Shown here: piece by piece, positions 33,765-42,730 of the stretch
Numbering within the stretch: the stretch's first letter is position 1
Layout: every line of letters starts with the position of its first letter
Assembly: GCF_009695655.1 (NCBI RefSeq)
Contig: NZ_VUNM01000014.1
Coordinates: 1-54,917, forward strand
Source of the DNA: Sharpea porci
Lineage (GTDB): Bacteria; Bacillota_I; Bacilli_A; Erysipelotrichales; Coprobacillaceae
Length of the DNA stretch: 54,917 bases
Direction: 5' to 3'
The notes under the pieces: generated by a model
Databases searched by the model: none
Told to the model about the DNA's origin: nothing
What the model saw: the letters and a program-made list of their open reading frames with translations, nothing else
Position numbers and translations under genes: made by a program

Positions 33765-34856
33765 TTAACAACGTAGTGACTTTAAATTACGATAATCAAA
33801 TGTCCATCCACTTCCTAATGGATTAAGACGTTCCATAATAACTGGTATAGATTGTTCATCACATTGTAAGAGAAGGAAAAATTGATTTTCTTCAAACTGT
33901 GAAACACAATCACCACTTCTGAGATGATGGAGAAGATTAGCTTTAACATCATCAATAACATAACCATCCATTGTATAAGTAATGGCAATGACATAATCAT
34001 TCCATTGACCTCTTCTTAACTGGCGTCTACGAAGCTGGCAAAAGCGTCCAAACTCTCTTGGTGTGCATTCAAAGGCTTGGTCATTTGGATCATGCGTTAA
34101 GACGGCTTTAAGATCATTTTCTTGATGGCCATTCTTACCTGTAAGTTCGTCAATAGAATGTATCGTAGCTAGACTTAAACACTGATGATAAAGCGGTCTG
34201 ACAACGGCTAAATAGTCATGCAATAGTGCATCCTGATTTTCTTTCACCAATTTACGAATAAGAGACAATTGGAGATAATCATTATTCCCTTTCTCTTTCA
34301 ACAGGCTTCTTGCCATTGTAGAAAAAGCGATACTATGAGAATCATAAGAAAGAAGTAATGCATAAGCCATTTCGCTTAATGCAAGATCCAAAAAATTATC
34401 ACGTCTTGTATATTCTGTCTCACCTTCAATCATTGGTAATAAGGCCCCATGATAGAGTGATAGTGCTTTTCTAGCATAACTTAGATCATGATGATTCTTT
34501 TGAAAATCTTCATAGTTCTTTATAAAATCTTCATAGTCAATCACATATGTTATATGATTGGTCAAATAATAATAGCCTCCCGTTGAACATATCAGCTGTT
34601 CACCATTGAAGTGTTCCCTGAGGAGTGTGCGTGTTCGATAAACAAGTGCCTTGAGTCCATTCAAAGGATTTGAATCAGTTCCTTTGAAGATATATGAAGC
34701 CAATGTATGATTATCAATCTTTTCATTGCGATTTAAAAATAGATAACTCAATAATCTCGTCATTTGTAATGAATGAAGCTCTTCATATTCTAAAACTTTG
34801 TCCTGATATTCAATCCTGAAGTTCCCAAGCATACTTATCTTCATGATTGTCTTCAT
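33765..34856 (-). CDS. SARP/BTAD-type transcription regulator
   Basis: The 363-residue protein has an OmpR-like winged helix (about 5-90, ISMLGNFRIEYQDK) followed by a helical bacterial transcriptional activation domain (about 95-240). The C-terminal 100 residues, with LLHHLRSGDCVSQFEENQFFLLL, resemble a degenerate GGDEF-like fold lacking the GGDEF motif. ATG at 34856 follows GAAAGGGATGAAAGC; the open frame upstream contains the promoter. fucO is directly upstream on the same strand, and GTGAC motifs appear before both genes, which suggests autoregulation and control of fucO. Confidence 0.8.
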   Translation of the reverse strand: MKTIMKISMLGNFRIEYQDKVLEYEELHSLQMTRLLSYLFLNRNEKIDNHTLASYIFKGTDSNPLNGLKALVYRTRTLLREHFNGEQLICSTGGYYYLTNHITYVIDYEDFIKNYEDFQKNHHDLSYARKALSLYHGALLPMIEGETEYTRRDNFLDLALSEMAYALLLSYDSHSIAFSTMARSLLKEKGNNDYLQLSLIRKLVKENQDALLHDYLAVVRPLYHQCLSLATIHSIDELTGKNGHQENDLKAVLTHDPNDQAFECTPREFGRFCQLRRRQLRRGQWNDYVIAITYTMDGYVIDDVKANLLHHLRSGDCVSQFEENQFFLLLQCDEQSIPVIMERLNPLGSGWTFDYRNLKSLRC

Positions 34857-34892
34857 GCTTTCATCCCTTTCAATATCCCTTTTTACAACACT

Positions 34893-34925
34893 ATTATAAA
34901 AAGTACAGGTCACACTAAAGTCACA
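34893..34925 (-). promoter_or_regulatory. Promoter and GTGAC direct repeat of the BTAD regulator
   Basis: TATAAT (34893-34898, minus strand) with TGTGAC repeated at 34909-34914 and 34920-34925, an 11-bp period typical of OmpR/SARP sites, flanking the -35 position. Confidence 0.6.
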
Positions 34926-34942
34926 ATTATGCATAATCCAAA

Positions 34943-34971
34943 ATAAAAAGACTAGTAGATTTCTACTAGCC
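34943..34971 (-). terminator. Terminator of fucO
   Basis: On the minus strand GGCTAGTAGA-AA-TCTACTAGTC followed by TTTTTATTTT. Confidence 0.85.
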
Positions 34972-34982
34972 TTAGTCAACTA

Positions 34983-36134
34983 TTACTGAGGCATTACTTT
35001 TCTGATTAATGCTCTGAAGTCATCCATTGAAGGATCTCTTGGATTACCAGGAGCACATGCATCAGCAGCAGAGTCCTTAGCAAGCTGTTCAACATCTTCT
35101 TCTTTCAAGCCCTTAATTGATTCTGGAATACCAACATCTTTACCAAGCTGTCTTACTGCATCAATGGCTGCCTGACGATATTCTTCCTGAGTCATATCAT
35201 CAACACCCTGAACACCCATAGCACGGGCAATTTCTCTGAATTTTTCGCCTGTATAATCCTTATTGAATTCCATAACAACAGGTAACATAACAGCACATGC
35301 AACACCATGAGGTGTGTCATAGTGAGCTGAGAATGTATGAGCGATTGAATGAGCAATACCCAAACCAACATTTGAGAAGCCCATACCTGCAATATATTGT
35401 GCTAAAGCCATATTTTCTTTAGCCTTTGGTTCCTTCTTAACCGCATCACGTAAATTTTGAGCAATCAACTTAATAGCTTCAAGATGGAACATATCTGTCA
35501 TTTCCCATGCAGCCTTTGTCGTATAACCTTCAATGGCATGTGTTAATGCATCCATACCAGTAGAAGCTGTTAATGCTTCTGGCATGCTCATCATCATCTG
35601 TGGATCAACAACTGCATATGTTGGAATGTCATGTTCATCAACACAGACAAATTTTCTTTCTTTTTCTGTATCAGTAATAACGTAGTTAATTGTGACTTCT
35701 GCAGCAGTACCAGCTGTTGTAGGTACCGCAATAGTAGGTACCGCATGGTTCTTTGTAGGCGCAACACCTTCAAGAGATTTCACATCAGCAAATTCAGGAT
35801 TTGTGATAATAATACCAATTGCTTTAGCTGTATCCTGGGCAGATCCACCACCGATAGCGACAATCGCATCAGCACCAGATTCCTTGAATGCTTTCACACC
35901 TGCCTGTACATTTTCAACTGTTGGATTAGGTTTCACATCAGAGAATAATGCATAAGGAATATCATTCTTCTCAAGTAAATCTGTAACTAAAGATGCTACA
36001 CCAGCTTTCACTAAGCCATTGTCTGTTGAGACAAAGATTTTCTTATATCCCGCTGTTTTTATGATATTTGGGATTTCTTCAATCGCACCTTTTCCATGAT
36101 AAGATACTGTGTTTAATACAATTCTATTAGCCAT
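34983..36134 (-). CDS. fucO: Lactaldehyde reductase / iron-containing alcohol dehydrogenase
   Basis: The 383-residue group III alcohol dehydrogenase closely resembles E. coli FucO along its whole length (MANRIVLN start, ADAIVAIGGGSAQDTAKAIG, VPTTAGTAAEVTINYVITD, KFVCVDEHDIP). It should reduce lactaldehyde to 1,2-propanediol with NADH, the fermentative end of fucose or rhamnose use. Iron ligands Asp and His occur in MDALTHAIEGY, and two further His in AHSIAHTFSAHYDTPHG. No fucose or rhamnose genes are in the window. An inverted repeat and an extended -10 lie upstream. Confidence 0.9.
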   Translation of the reverse strand: MANRIVLNTVSYHGKGAIEEIPNIIKTAGYKKIFVSTDNGLVKAGVASLVTDLLEKNDIPYALFSDVKPNPTVENVQAGVKAFKESGADAIVAIGGGSAQDTAKAIGIIITNPEFADVKSLEGVAPTKNHAVPTIAVPTTAGTAAEVTINYVITDTEKERKFVCVDEHDIPTYAVVDPQMMMSMPEALTASTGMDALTHAIEGYTTKAAWEMTDMFHLEAIKLIAQNLRDAVKKEPKAKENMALAQYIAGMGFSNVGLGIAHSIAHTFSAHYDTPHGVACAVMLPVVMEFNKDYTGEKFREIARAMGVQGVDDMTQEEYRQAAIDAVRQLGKDVGIPESIKGLKEEDVEQLAKDSAADACAPGNPRDPSMDDFRALIRKVMPQ

Positions 36135-36170
36135 TTTCTTTCTCCTTTTTTCTCTTTTTCTTATGTGAAT

Positions 36171-36228
36171 ATTATAACATTCTCCCTTTTCAACTTGAAG
36201 TTACACATTTTACGAAGTGTCACTTTCG
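36171..36228 (-). promoter_or_regulatory. fucO promoter with operator-like repeats
   Basis: Extended -10 TGT-TATAAT (-10 at 36171-36176, minus strand). Upstream are GTGTAACTTC (36197-36206) and GTGACACTTC (36214-36223), 17 bp apart. The second is part of an inverted repeat CGAAAGTG/ACACTTCG (36213-36228). Confidence 0.55.
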
Positions 36229-36282
36229 CATTATTCTTTTCATATGTGCTGTTTTGTATTAAACTAGATGAGGGTGATGAAT

Positions 36283-36546
36283 ATGGAAAAACGTGTTGTT
36301 CAAAGTGTGTATTATGATGATAATGATATTAAATATGATATGGTTGAGTGTTATTATGATGATTTTTTTGTCTATGTTATTGATTATGATCATCTCTCTC
36401 ATGGCCACTTCAATCTAGAAAAGATATATGAACATATGGCTTATGATGTGCCTCACCATGCCATCCCTGTCGGTATGGGTTATGGTGATAATATGTGGCT
36501 TGTTGACTATGCCTACTACCTGGATTTCCATCCACAGGATCAGTAA
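36283..36546 (+). CDS. Small acidic Tyr/Asp-rich protein of unknown function
   Basis: I do not recognise this 87-residue protein. It is very rich in Tyr, Asp and His (for example VYYDDNDIKYDMVECYYDD), has no membrane segment and looks cytosolic. ATG at 36283 is preferred over 36268 because AGGGTG lies six bases before it. It is convergent with the next small gene, sharing a bidirectional terminator. Confidence 0.65.
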   Translation: MEKRVVQSVYYDDNDIKYDMVECYYDDFFVYVIDYDHLSHGHFNLEKIYEHMAYDVPHHAIPVGMGYGDNMWLVDYAYYLDFHPQDQ

Positions 36547-36596
36547 TATTGACATTTTTTACAATCACATGATTCATATTTTAATAGAGATTTGTT

Positions 36597-36647
36597 AATA
36601 TTAATGAAAAAGAGCTATCATCATGATAGCTCCTTTTCATTAATATT
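36597..36647. terminator. Bidirectional terminator between two small genes
   Basis: A long near-perfect inverted repeat AATATTAATGAAAA...TTTTCATTAATATT with core GAGCTATCAT/CATGATAGCTC serves both convergent genes. Confidence 0.88.
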
Positions 36648-36807
36648 TCTTATAATTCTTAGCTTTTTCAGCAATAATATCTTGCATATTTTCGATATCG
36701 ATTTCGATATCATTGTAGTCCTTTACGCTTGGTTTAGACTGTAAGTCCTTGAAAAATTTATGATAAGATTCATTTGATTTTCTAACGATTTCTTTGTAGT
36801 TCAACAT
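36640..36807 (-). CDS. Small helical protein of unknown function (55 residues)
   Basis: The 55-residue product is charged and helical (MLNYKEIVRKSNESYHKFFK start), without membrane segment or cysteines. AAGGAG nine bases before ATG at 36807 and a terminator at the end support a real gene; the longer upstream frame has no ribosome site. Function unknown. Confidence 0.65.
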   Translation of the reverse strand: MLNYKEIVRKSNESYHKFFKDLQSKPSVKDYNDIEIDIENMQDIIAEKAKNYKKY

Positions 36808-36945
36808 TGAATTAATCTCCTTATTGAATACATCCCTACTATACACATTTGCTGTAGACTTGTAAAGAAAATGGTTATATTCATTAATATTATTAACACT
36901 TTCTTGTTAATGTAAAGAGGTTACATGTAAAGATGTGAGAATATG

Positions 36946-37488
36946 TTATTTGAGATGCTGGAGATAGTATTCTAATTTAGGTGGTAATGCTTCAATCAGT
37001 AATGCCGCTAATTCCTTAGGAGCCATCTTCATGCCGTTAATAGCCCATTCGACTGTCATTGTAATCGAAGCATGACAATACATTTCCAGTAAGAATTCTA
37101 AATCTTCAGGAATAGGTCCTTGGAGCTTCTTTTTAAGTATGTCTTTGTAAAAAGCAAGAATACAATGATAATCATAATTTTCTACATTATTATAGTCCTT
37201 GCTTTTAAAAGCTGCTGCAAAGAATGTCTGATCATTTAAAATGAATTCAAATTTCTTTGTCAAACCTTCAAAGAGCGTCTCCTGTGCCCCAATCTGATAG
37301 AAACTCTTATCCGCAAGTCTTTCAAAATACCAGTTCACTAAATCATATTTATCGCTAAAATGACGATAAAATGTCTGTCTTGTCATACCTGCTTTTTTTA
37401 CGATATCCGTAACAGTAATCTTGTCAAGTTCCTGTGTTTTTAATAACGATTTGATTGCCTGAGCAAATATATATCTTGTATCATCCAT
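36946..37488 (-). CDS. TetR-family transcription regulator
   Basis: The 180-residue protein has an N-terminal TetR helix-turn-helix (KITVTDIVKKAGMTRQTFYRHF, written here only as a family match in residues 20-45) and a DhaS-like C-terminal domain. ATG at 37488 follows AAGGTGATATTG. A -10 TATAAT is at 37505-37510. Target unknown; its neighbours are the end of the purine operon, which has its own terminator, and a small unknown gene. No clear terminator follows. Confidence 0.88.
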   Translation of the reverse strand: MDDTRYIFAQAIKSLLKTQELDKITVTDIVKKAGMTRQTFYRHFSDKYDLVNWYFERLADKSFYQIGAQETLFEGLTKKFEFILNDQTFFAAAFKSKDYNNVENYDYHCILAFYKDILKKKLQGPIPEDLEFLLEMYCHASITMTVEWAINGMKMAPKELAALLIEALPPKLEYYLQHLK

Positions 37489-37540
37489 CAATATCACCTT
37501 GTTTATTATATATCGAAAGCTTACGAAAACACAAGTCAGC

Positions 37541-37568
37541 AAAAAAAGCTCATGGTCATCCATGAGCT
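37541..37568 (-). terminator. Terminator of the purine operon
   Basis: On the minus strand AGCTCATGG-ATGA-CCATGAGCT followed by TTTTTT. Confidence 0.9.
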
Positions 37569-37573
37569 AATTT

Positions 37574-38959
37574 CTATTCATATAATGGTTTTTTTGCAAT
37601 TTTTGCAGCATAGCCAATATAGCTAGCAGGTGTCATATTGACAAGTGTGGCACGATCTTCATCACTTAATACTTCAAGTGACTGGGCGAATTCCAAGATT
37701 GCTTCTTTAGAAATATTCTTACCACGGGTGAGTGCTTTTAACTGGTCATATGCATCAGCAATACCATATTTTCTCAGCATTGTCTGAATTGGTTCAGCCA
37801 AGACTTCCCACTTTTCATTAAGATCGTCTGCTAATTTAGCTTCGTTGACAACACACTTAGCAAGGCCAGCTGTTGTTTCATTGATTGCCTGTAAGCTATA
37901 ACCAAAAGCTAAGCCGAGGTTACGCTGACTTGATGAATCAGAGAGATCTCTCTGCATTCGTGATTTTGGTAGCTTATTGCTTAAAGCAACACAGATATTG
38001 TTTGAGAAATCTGCATTGGCTTCAGAGTTTTCAAAGCGAATAGGATTAACTTTATGTGGCATTGTTGATGAACCTACTTCACCAGCAACAGTAATCTGTT
38101 TGAAATATTCCATCGAGATATAAAGCCACATATCCACATCTAAATCCATCAAGACATTATTGAAATGTCTAATACCATCAAGAATATGACAAGTATAATC
38201 ATGGGATTCAATCTGAGTCGTAAATGGATTGAATGTAAGACCAAGATAGTTTTCTACAAAGTCCTTGTTGGCTTCTTCCCAGTTGATTTCTGGAAATGGT
38301 ACTGAGATAGCTGAATAGTTACCTGTCGCACCATTGAATTTTGCCTTGATCTGGATGTTTTCGATATTCTCAATAGAACTCTTGAAACGATAAGCATAGA
38401 CTTTGAATTCCTTACCCACTGTTGTAGGTGTGGCTGGCTGACCATGTGTATGGGCAAGCATTGGGATATTGGCATCCTTGATGGCTAATTTATCAATGTG
38501 TTTCGCAAATGCTTGTGCTGCTGGTAACCAGACATTTTTCAAGCCATCACGAATCATACAGCCATAAGATGTATTATTGATGTCTTCTGATGTACAGCCC
38601 ATATGGACAAAGGATTCAAGATGTTCAAAGCCTAACTCCTTAAGCTTTTCATCAATGAAATATTCGACAGCCTTAACATCATGTCTTGTCGTCGCTTCAA
38701 TTTCCTTGATGCGTTTATAAGAGTCTTCATTGAAGGCTGTATCAATAGCCAATACACCACTCCAATCTCTCTTCTTTGCTTCTTGCATGACTTTTGTATC
38801 AACATTATCTCTTAAGTACTTGAGCCATTGTATTTCTACATGCACACGATATTTCACCAATGCATATTCAGAGAAATAATCTCCTAAAGCATCCTTGATT
38901 TTCCCATAACGGCCATCAAGTGGGCTTAGCGTCTTGCTTTCAAATTCTAGCTTTTCCAT
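37574..38959 (-). CDS. purB: Adenylosuccinate lyase, E. coli-type
   Basis: PurB cleaves SAICAR to AICAR and adenylosuccinate to AMP. The 461-residue protein matches the E. coli type: LSPLDGRYG start, TSEDINN, HGQPATPTTVGKE, and the signature loop GSSTMPHKVNPIRFENSE. Bacillus and most Bacillota have the shorter type (about 430). It begins one base after the purL stop with AAGGAGC before ATG. Last gene of the ZTP-controlled operon. Confidence 0.96.
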   Translation of the reverse strand: MEKLEFESKTLSPLDGRYGKIKDALGDYFSEYALVKYRVHVEIQWLKYLRDNVDTKVMQEAKKRDWSGVLAIDTAFNEDSYKRIKEIEATTRHDVKAVEYFIDEKLKELGFEHLESFVHMGCTSEDINNTSYGCMIRDGLKNVWLPAAQAFAKHIDKLAIKDANIPMLAHTHGQPATPTTVGKEFKVYAYRFKSSIENIENIQIKAKFNGATGNYSAISVPFPEINWEEANKDFVENYLGLTFNPFTTQIESHDYTCHILDGIRHFNNVLMDLDVDMWLYISMEYFKQITVAGEVGSSTMPHKVNPIRFENSEANADFSNNICVALSNKLPKSRMQRDLSDSSSQRNLGLAFGYSLQAINETTAGLAKCVVNEAKLADDLNEKWEVLAEPIQTMLRKYGIADAYDQLKALTRGKNISKEAILEFAQSLEVLSDEDRATLVNMTPASYIGYAAKIAKKPLYE

Positions 38960-38960
38960 T

Positions 38961-41900
38961 CTATTGCTCCTTCTTAAAATATGCTACACCAGCTTCAAAT
39001 AATTTCTGATCCATTTCACCGTAGATATTCAAATTACGATTTTCACCCTGACGTTCGGAATGTCCCATCTTACCAATGACACGACCATCTTTAGAAACAA
39101 TACCTTCAATCGCATACATTGAACCATTTGGATTATATGGAGATTCCATTGTTACTTCGCCCTTTTCATCAACATACTGGAAGGCAACCTGACCATTCGC
39201 AATTAAGTCATCCAATACTTCCTGTGGAGCAACAAAACGTCCTTCACCATGGGATACTGGAATGACATGTTCATCGCCTACTTCAACATATCTTAACCAA
39301 GGTGACTTCACACTACCGACTCTTGTATGAACCATTTGTGAGACGTGACGATGAATTGTGTTGAATGTAAGAGTAGCATCATTTTCATTCATATCACGAA
39401 TATGGCCTGTTGGCAATAAGCCCGTCTTAATAAGAGCCTGGAATCCATTACAGATACCAATAATCAAACCTTCACGATGATCCATTAAATCATCAATAGC
39501 TTCTTTGACTTGAGGATTACGTAAGACTGTCGCAATGAATTTACCTGATCCTTCAGGTTCATCAGATGCTGAGAAGCCACCAGGGAACATGATAATCTGA
39601 CTTTCGTGAATTGCTTCCACAAGTTCAGCAACACTCTTCTTGATATCTTCTTCTGTCTTATTGCGAATAAGCACAATACGAGGTGTTGCCCCAGCTCTTC
39701 TAAAGGCACGAGCTGAATCATATTCACAGTTTGTACCAGGGAATGTTGGAATGACAACCTTAACTTCATCATATTGCTTATCCGCATGCATCTTTGTACG
39801 TTCATGACAATCTGCAACCTTGATATCCTGTGTTGGGGCTTTGGCTGTTGTTGGATAAACATCATCAAGAGGTCTCATATTCCATTCATAAGCTTCATTG
39901 AGACTGACATTTTCGCCTTTATAGCTGACCTGGGCACTTTCATTTGTCTTACCGACAAGGCGCACATTGCTAAATGGCTTAATGACATCTTCATCTTCAA
40001 CTTCCACAAGAATATGACCATAATTCTTAGCTAATAAGTCATTAAGTGTCAATTCTTCATTAATTTCAACACCAATTTCATTCCCAAAGGCACTCTTGAA
40101 GATAGCTTCAATCAAGCCACCATCCTTAATAGTATAAGCTGCTTTGATCTTACCTTCTTGCATTAAAGCATGAATCGTATCATATGTCTTTCTTAAAGCA
40201 TTAAAGTCATAGACTTGATATGCATCCTTTGGCAACATGAATTCTGCTAAAACATGATGGCCGGCCTTTAATTCAGGTGTAATAACATCACTTGTATCAG
40301 CACCCGTAATCGCAAAGGAAACAAATGTAGGAGGAACATCTAAGTCTTCAAATGAACCTGACATAGAATCCTTACCACCTATAGAAGGCAATAATAATTC
40401 TTCCTGAGCACGATAAGCACCAAGAAGTGCCGCAAATGGCTTGCCCCAGCGTTTAGGATCATTACCAAGTCTTTCAAAGAATTCCTGGAAACTGAAGCGA
40501 ATCTTATGCCAATTACCACCCATAGCCACAATCTTAGCTACCGATTCAACAACGGCATGAATGGCACCATGGTATGGAGACCATTCCGTAATCTTTGGAT
40601 TATAACCATAGGCAAAGAGTGAACATGTTGTTGTTTCTTTATTTAATACAGGAATAAGACCTGCCATTCCTTCTGTTTCTGTTCTAAATGTCTTACCACC
40701 ATATGGTGAAAGAACTGAACCATTACCAATTGAAGAGTCAAAACGTTCTACTAAGCCTTTTTGTGAAGCAACGGATAATGCACTTAAATCATCCGCAACA
40801 GTTTCTCTAAAGCTCTTTGTGGCCTCTGGATAGAATGGTAATTTTTCAAAGTCAGGGCTTGCAACATGGATAGCCTGATAACGCTTTGCACCATTCTTGT
40901 TGAGGAAAGCACGGCTGATATCAACAATAGTCTTGCCCATATAATGCATCACAAGACGTGGTTCTTTTGTCACTTCAGCAACTTCTACAACTTCTAAGTT
41001 CTCATCCTTGCAGGCTTGCATCATATAGTCCTGATCTTCCTTATTGATGACAATGGCCATACGTTCCTGAGATTCAGAAATAGCCAATTCAGTACCTGTC
41101 AAGCCTTCATATTTCTTCAAGACGGCATCAAGATGAATATTCAAGCCATCAGCTAATTCACCAATGGCTACAGAGACACCACCAGCACCAAAGTCATTAC
41201 ATCTTACAATCTTTTCAGAGAATTCAGGATTTCTGAATAAGCGCTGAATTTTACGTTCTTCTACAGGATTACCTTTTTGTACTTCTGCACCCGCAGTTTC
41301 TGTTGTTTTGAGCTCATGTTTCTTTGATGAACCTGTAGCTCCGCCAATACCATCACGTCCAGTACGTCCACCAATCAAGAGAACAATCTGACCTGGCTGT
41401 GGTTCAAGGCGCTTAACCTGTTTTTTAGGTGCAGCAGCCACTACGGCACCAAGTTCCATACGCTTTGCGAGATAGCCTTCATCATAGATTTCATGGACAT
41501 AGCCTGTTGTTAAGCCAATCTGATTACCATAGCTAGAAAAGCCAGCCGCTGCTTCACGACAAATCTTACGCTGTGGAAGCTTGCCAGGCATCGTGTCACG
41601 AATAGGTGTACGTGGATCACCAGCCCCGGTAATACGCATTGACTGATAGACATAGGCACGTCCTGATAATGGGTCACGAATACAGCCACCAAGACATGTA
41701 GCTGCACCACCAAATGGTTCAATTTCAGTAGGATGGTTGTGTGTTTCATTCTTGAACATCAATAACCAATCTTCGTATCCCTCATCCGTATGCACTGTGA
41801 GTTCTACAGAGCAGGCATTGATTTCTTCAGAAACTTCCATGTCATCAAGATAACCACGCTTACGTAATTCTTTCATGCCAATTGTTCCTAAATCCATCAA

Positions 41901-42719
41901 TGTCAAAGGACGATCAGTATGAATACCATAAACAAGATGACGACTTGCCTTATAGTTTTCAATATCTTTTTCTAAGATTTCTTTAAATGTACCATTCTCG
42001 ATATCAATATCCGTAATAACTGTTGAGAATGTTGTATGACGACAATGATCAGACCAGTATGTGTCAAGGACTTTGAGTTCTGTTTCAGTCGGATCACGTT
42101 TTTCTTCATTCTTGAAATAATCCTGTGTGACTTTTAAGTCATCATAGTTCATGGCCATACCATTTTGTGTTAAGTAGTGCTCCAACTCTTCTTTAGTGAA
42201 GTTTGTAAAGCCTTCAATAACAGGTACAGGCTTGATATCAATATTAGCATCATCAAGACTTTCTGGCTTATCAAGTGATGCAAGACGTGAGTCAACTGGG
42301 TTAATCAGGTAGTTTTCAATAACAGGGATATCCTCATCTGTAACACCTTTAATCAGATATAAACGTGCACATCTCACCTTTACACCCTTTTCCTCCGTTA
42401 AGAGCTGGAAGCATTGTTCCGCAAAGTCTGCACGAACATCATACTGTCCTGGTAAGTATTCAATTGCGAATACATGATAATGATCAGGTACTGGATAATC
42501 TTCTAAATAGACATCATCAACCATTGGTTCCGATAAAATGGTATGAATGCCCTTATTTAAGACATCTTCACTCATTCCCTGAAGATCATATCGATTCACT
42601 ACAATAACATCATCAACATTCTCCATCATTAACTGATGACGAAGGTTATGTCGGATTTCTTTTGCTTCAACCGCATTTTCTTTTCTTTTGACAACATAGA
42701 CACGATAGACTTTATTCAT
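38961..42719 (-). CDS. purL: Phosphoribosylformylglycinamidine synthase, single-chain
   Basis: The 1252-residue protein forms FGAM from FGAR with glutamine and ATP. It combines an N-terminal PurS-like part, two AIRS-type synthetase halves (SDHCRHTTF, FKNETHNHPTEIEPFGGAAT, GIGGATGS) and a C-terminal class I glutaminase (TFPGTNCEYD, FPGGFSASDE, ICNGFQAL; catalytic Cys in ICNG and His/Glu near SHGEGRF). This large form replaces the separate PurS, PurQ and PurL of Bacillus. GAGGAGG before ATG. Confidence 0.97.
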   Translation of the reverse strand: MNKVYRVYVVKRKENAVEAKEIRHNLRHQLMMENVDDVIVVNRYDLQGMSEDVLNKGIHTILSEPMVDDVYLEDYPVPDHYHVFAIEYLPGQYDVRADFAEQCFQLLTEEKGVKVRCARLYLIKGVTDEDIPVIENYLINPVDSRLASLDKPESLDDANIDIKPVPVIEGFTNFTKEELEHYLTQNGMAMNYDDLKVTQDYFKNEEKRDPTETELKVLDTYWSDHCRHTTFSTVITDIDIENGTFKEILEKDIENYKASRHLVYGIHTDRPLTLMDLGTIGMKELRKRGYLDDMEVSEEINACSVELTVHTDEGYEDWLLMFKNETHNHPTEIEPFGGAATCLGGCIRDPLSGRAYVYQSMRITGAGDPRTPIRDTMPGKLPQRKICREAAAGFSSYGNQIGLTTGYVHEIYDEGYLAKRMELGAVVAAAPKKQVKRLEPQPGQIVLLIGGRTGRDGIGGATGSSKKHELKTTETAGAEVQKGNPVEERKIQRLFRNPEFSEKIVRCNDFGAGGVSVAIGELADGLNIHLDAVLKKYEGLTGTELAISESQERMAIVINKEDQDYMMQACKDENLEVVEVAEVTKEPRLVMHYMGKTIVDISRAFLNKNGAKRYQAIHVASPDFEKLPFYPEATKSFRETVADDLSALSVASQKGLVERFDSSIGNGSVLSPYGGKTFRTETEGMAGLIPVLNKETTTCSLFAYGYNPKITEWSPYHGAIHAVVESVAKIVAMGGNWHKIRFSFQEFFERLGNDPKRWGKPFAALLGAYRAQEELLLPSIGGKDSMSGSFEDLDVPPTFVSFAITGADTSDVITPELKAGHHVLAEFMLPKDAYQVYDFNALRKTYDTIHALMQEGKIKAAYTIKDGGLIEAIFKSAFGNEIGVEINEELTLNDLLAKNYGHILVEVEDEDVIKPFSNVRLVGKTNESAQVSYKGENVSLNEAYEWNMRPLDDVYPTTAKAPTQDIKVADCHERTKMHADKQYDEVKVVIPTFPGTNCEYDSARAFRRAGATPRIVLIRNKTEEDIKKSVAELVEAIHESQIIMFPGGFSASDEPEGSGKFIATVLRNPQVKEAIDDLMDHREGLIIGICNGFQALIKTGLLPTGHIRDMNENDATLTFNTIHRHVSQMVHTRVGSVKSPWLRYVEVGDEHVIPVSHGEGRFVAPQEVLDDLIANGQVAFQYVDEKGEVTMESPYNPNGSMYAIEGIVSKDGRVIGKMGHSERQGENRNLNIYGEMDQKLFEAGVAYFKKEQ

Positions 42720-42730
42720 ACTGTCCTCCT

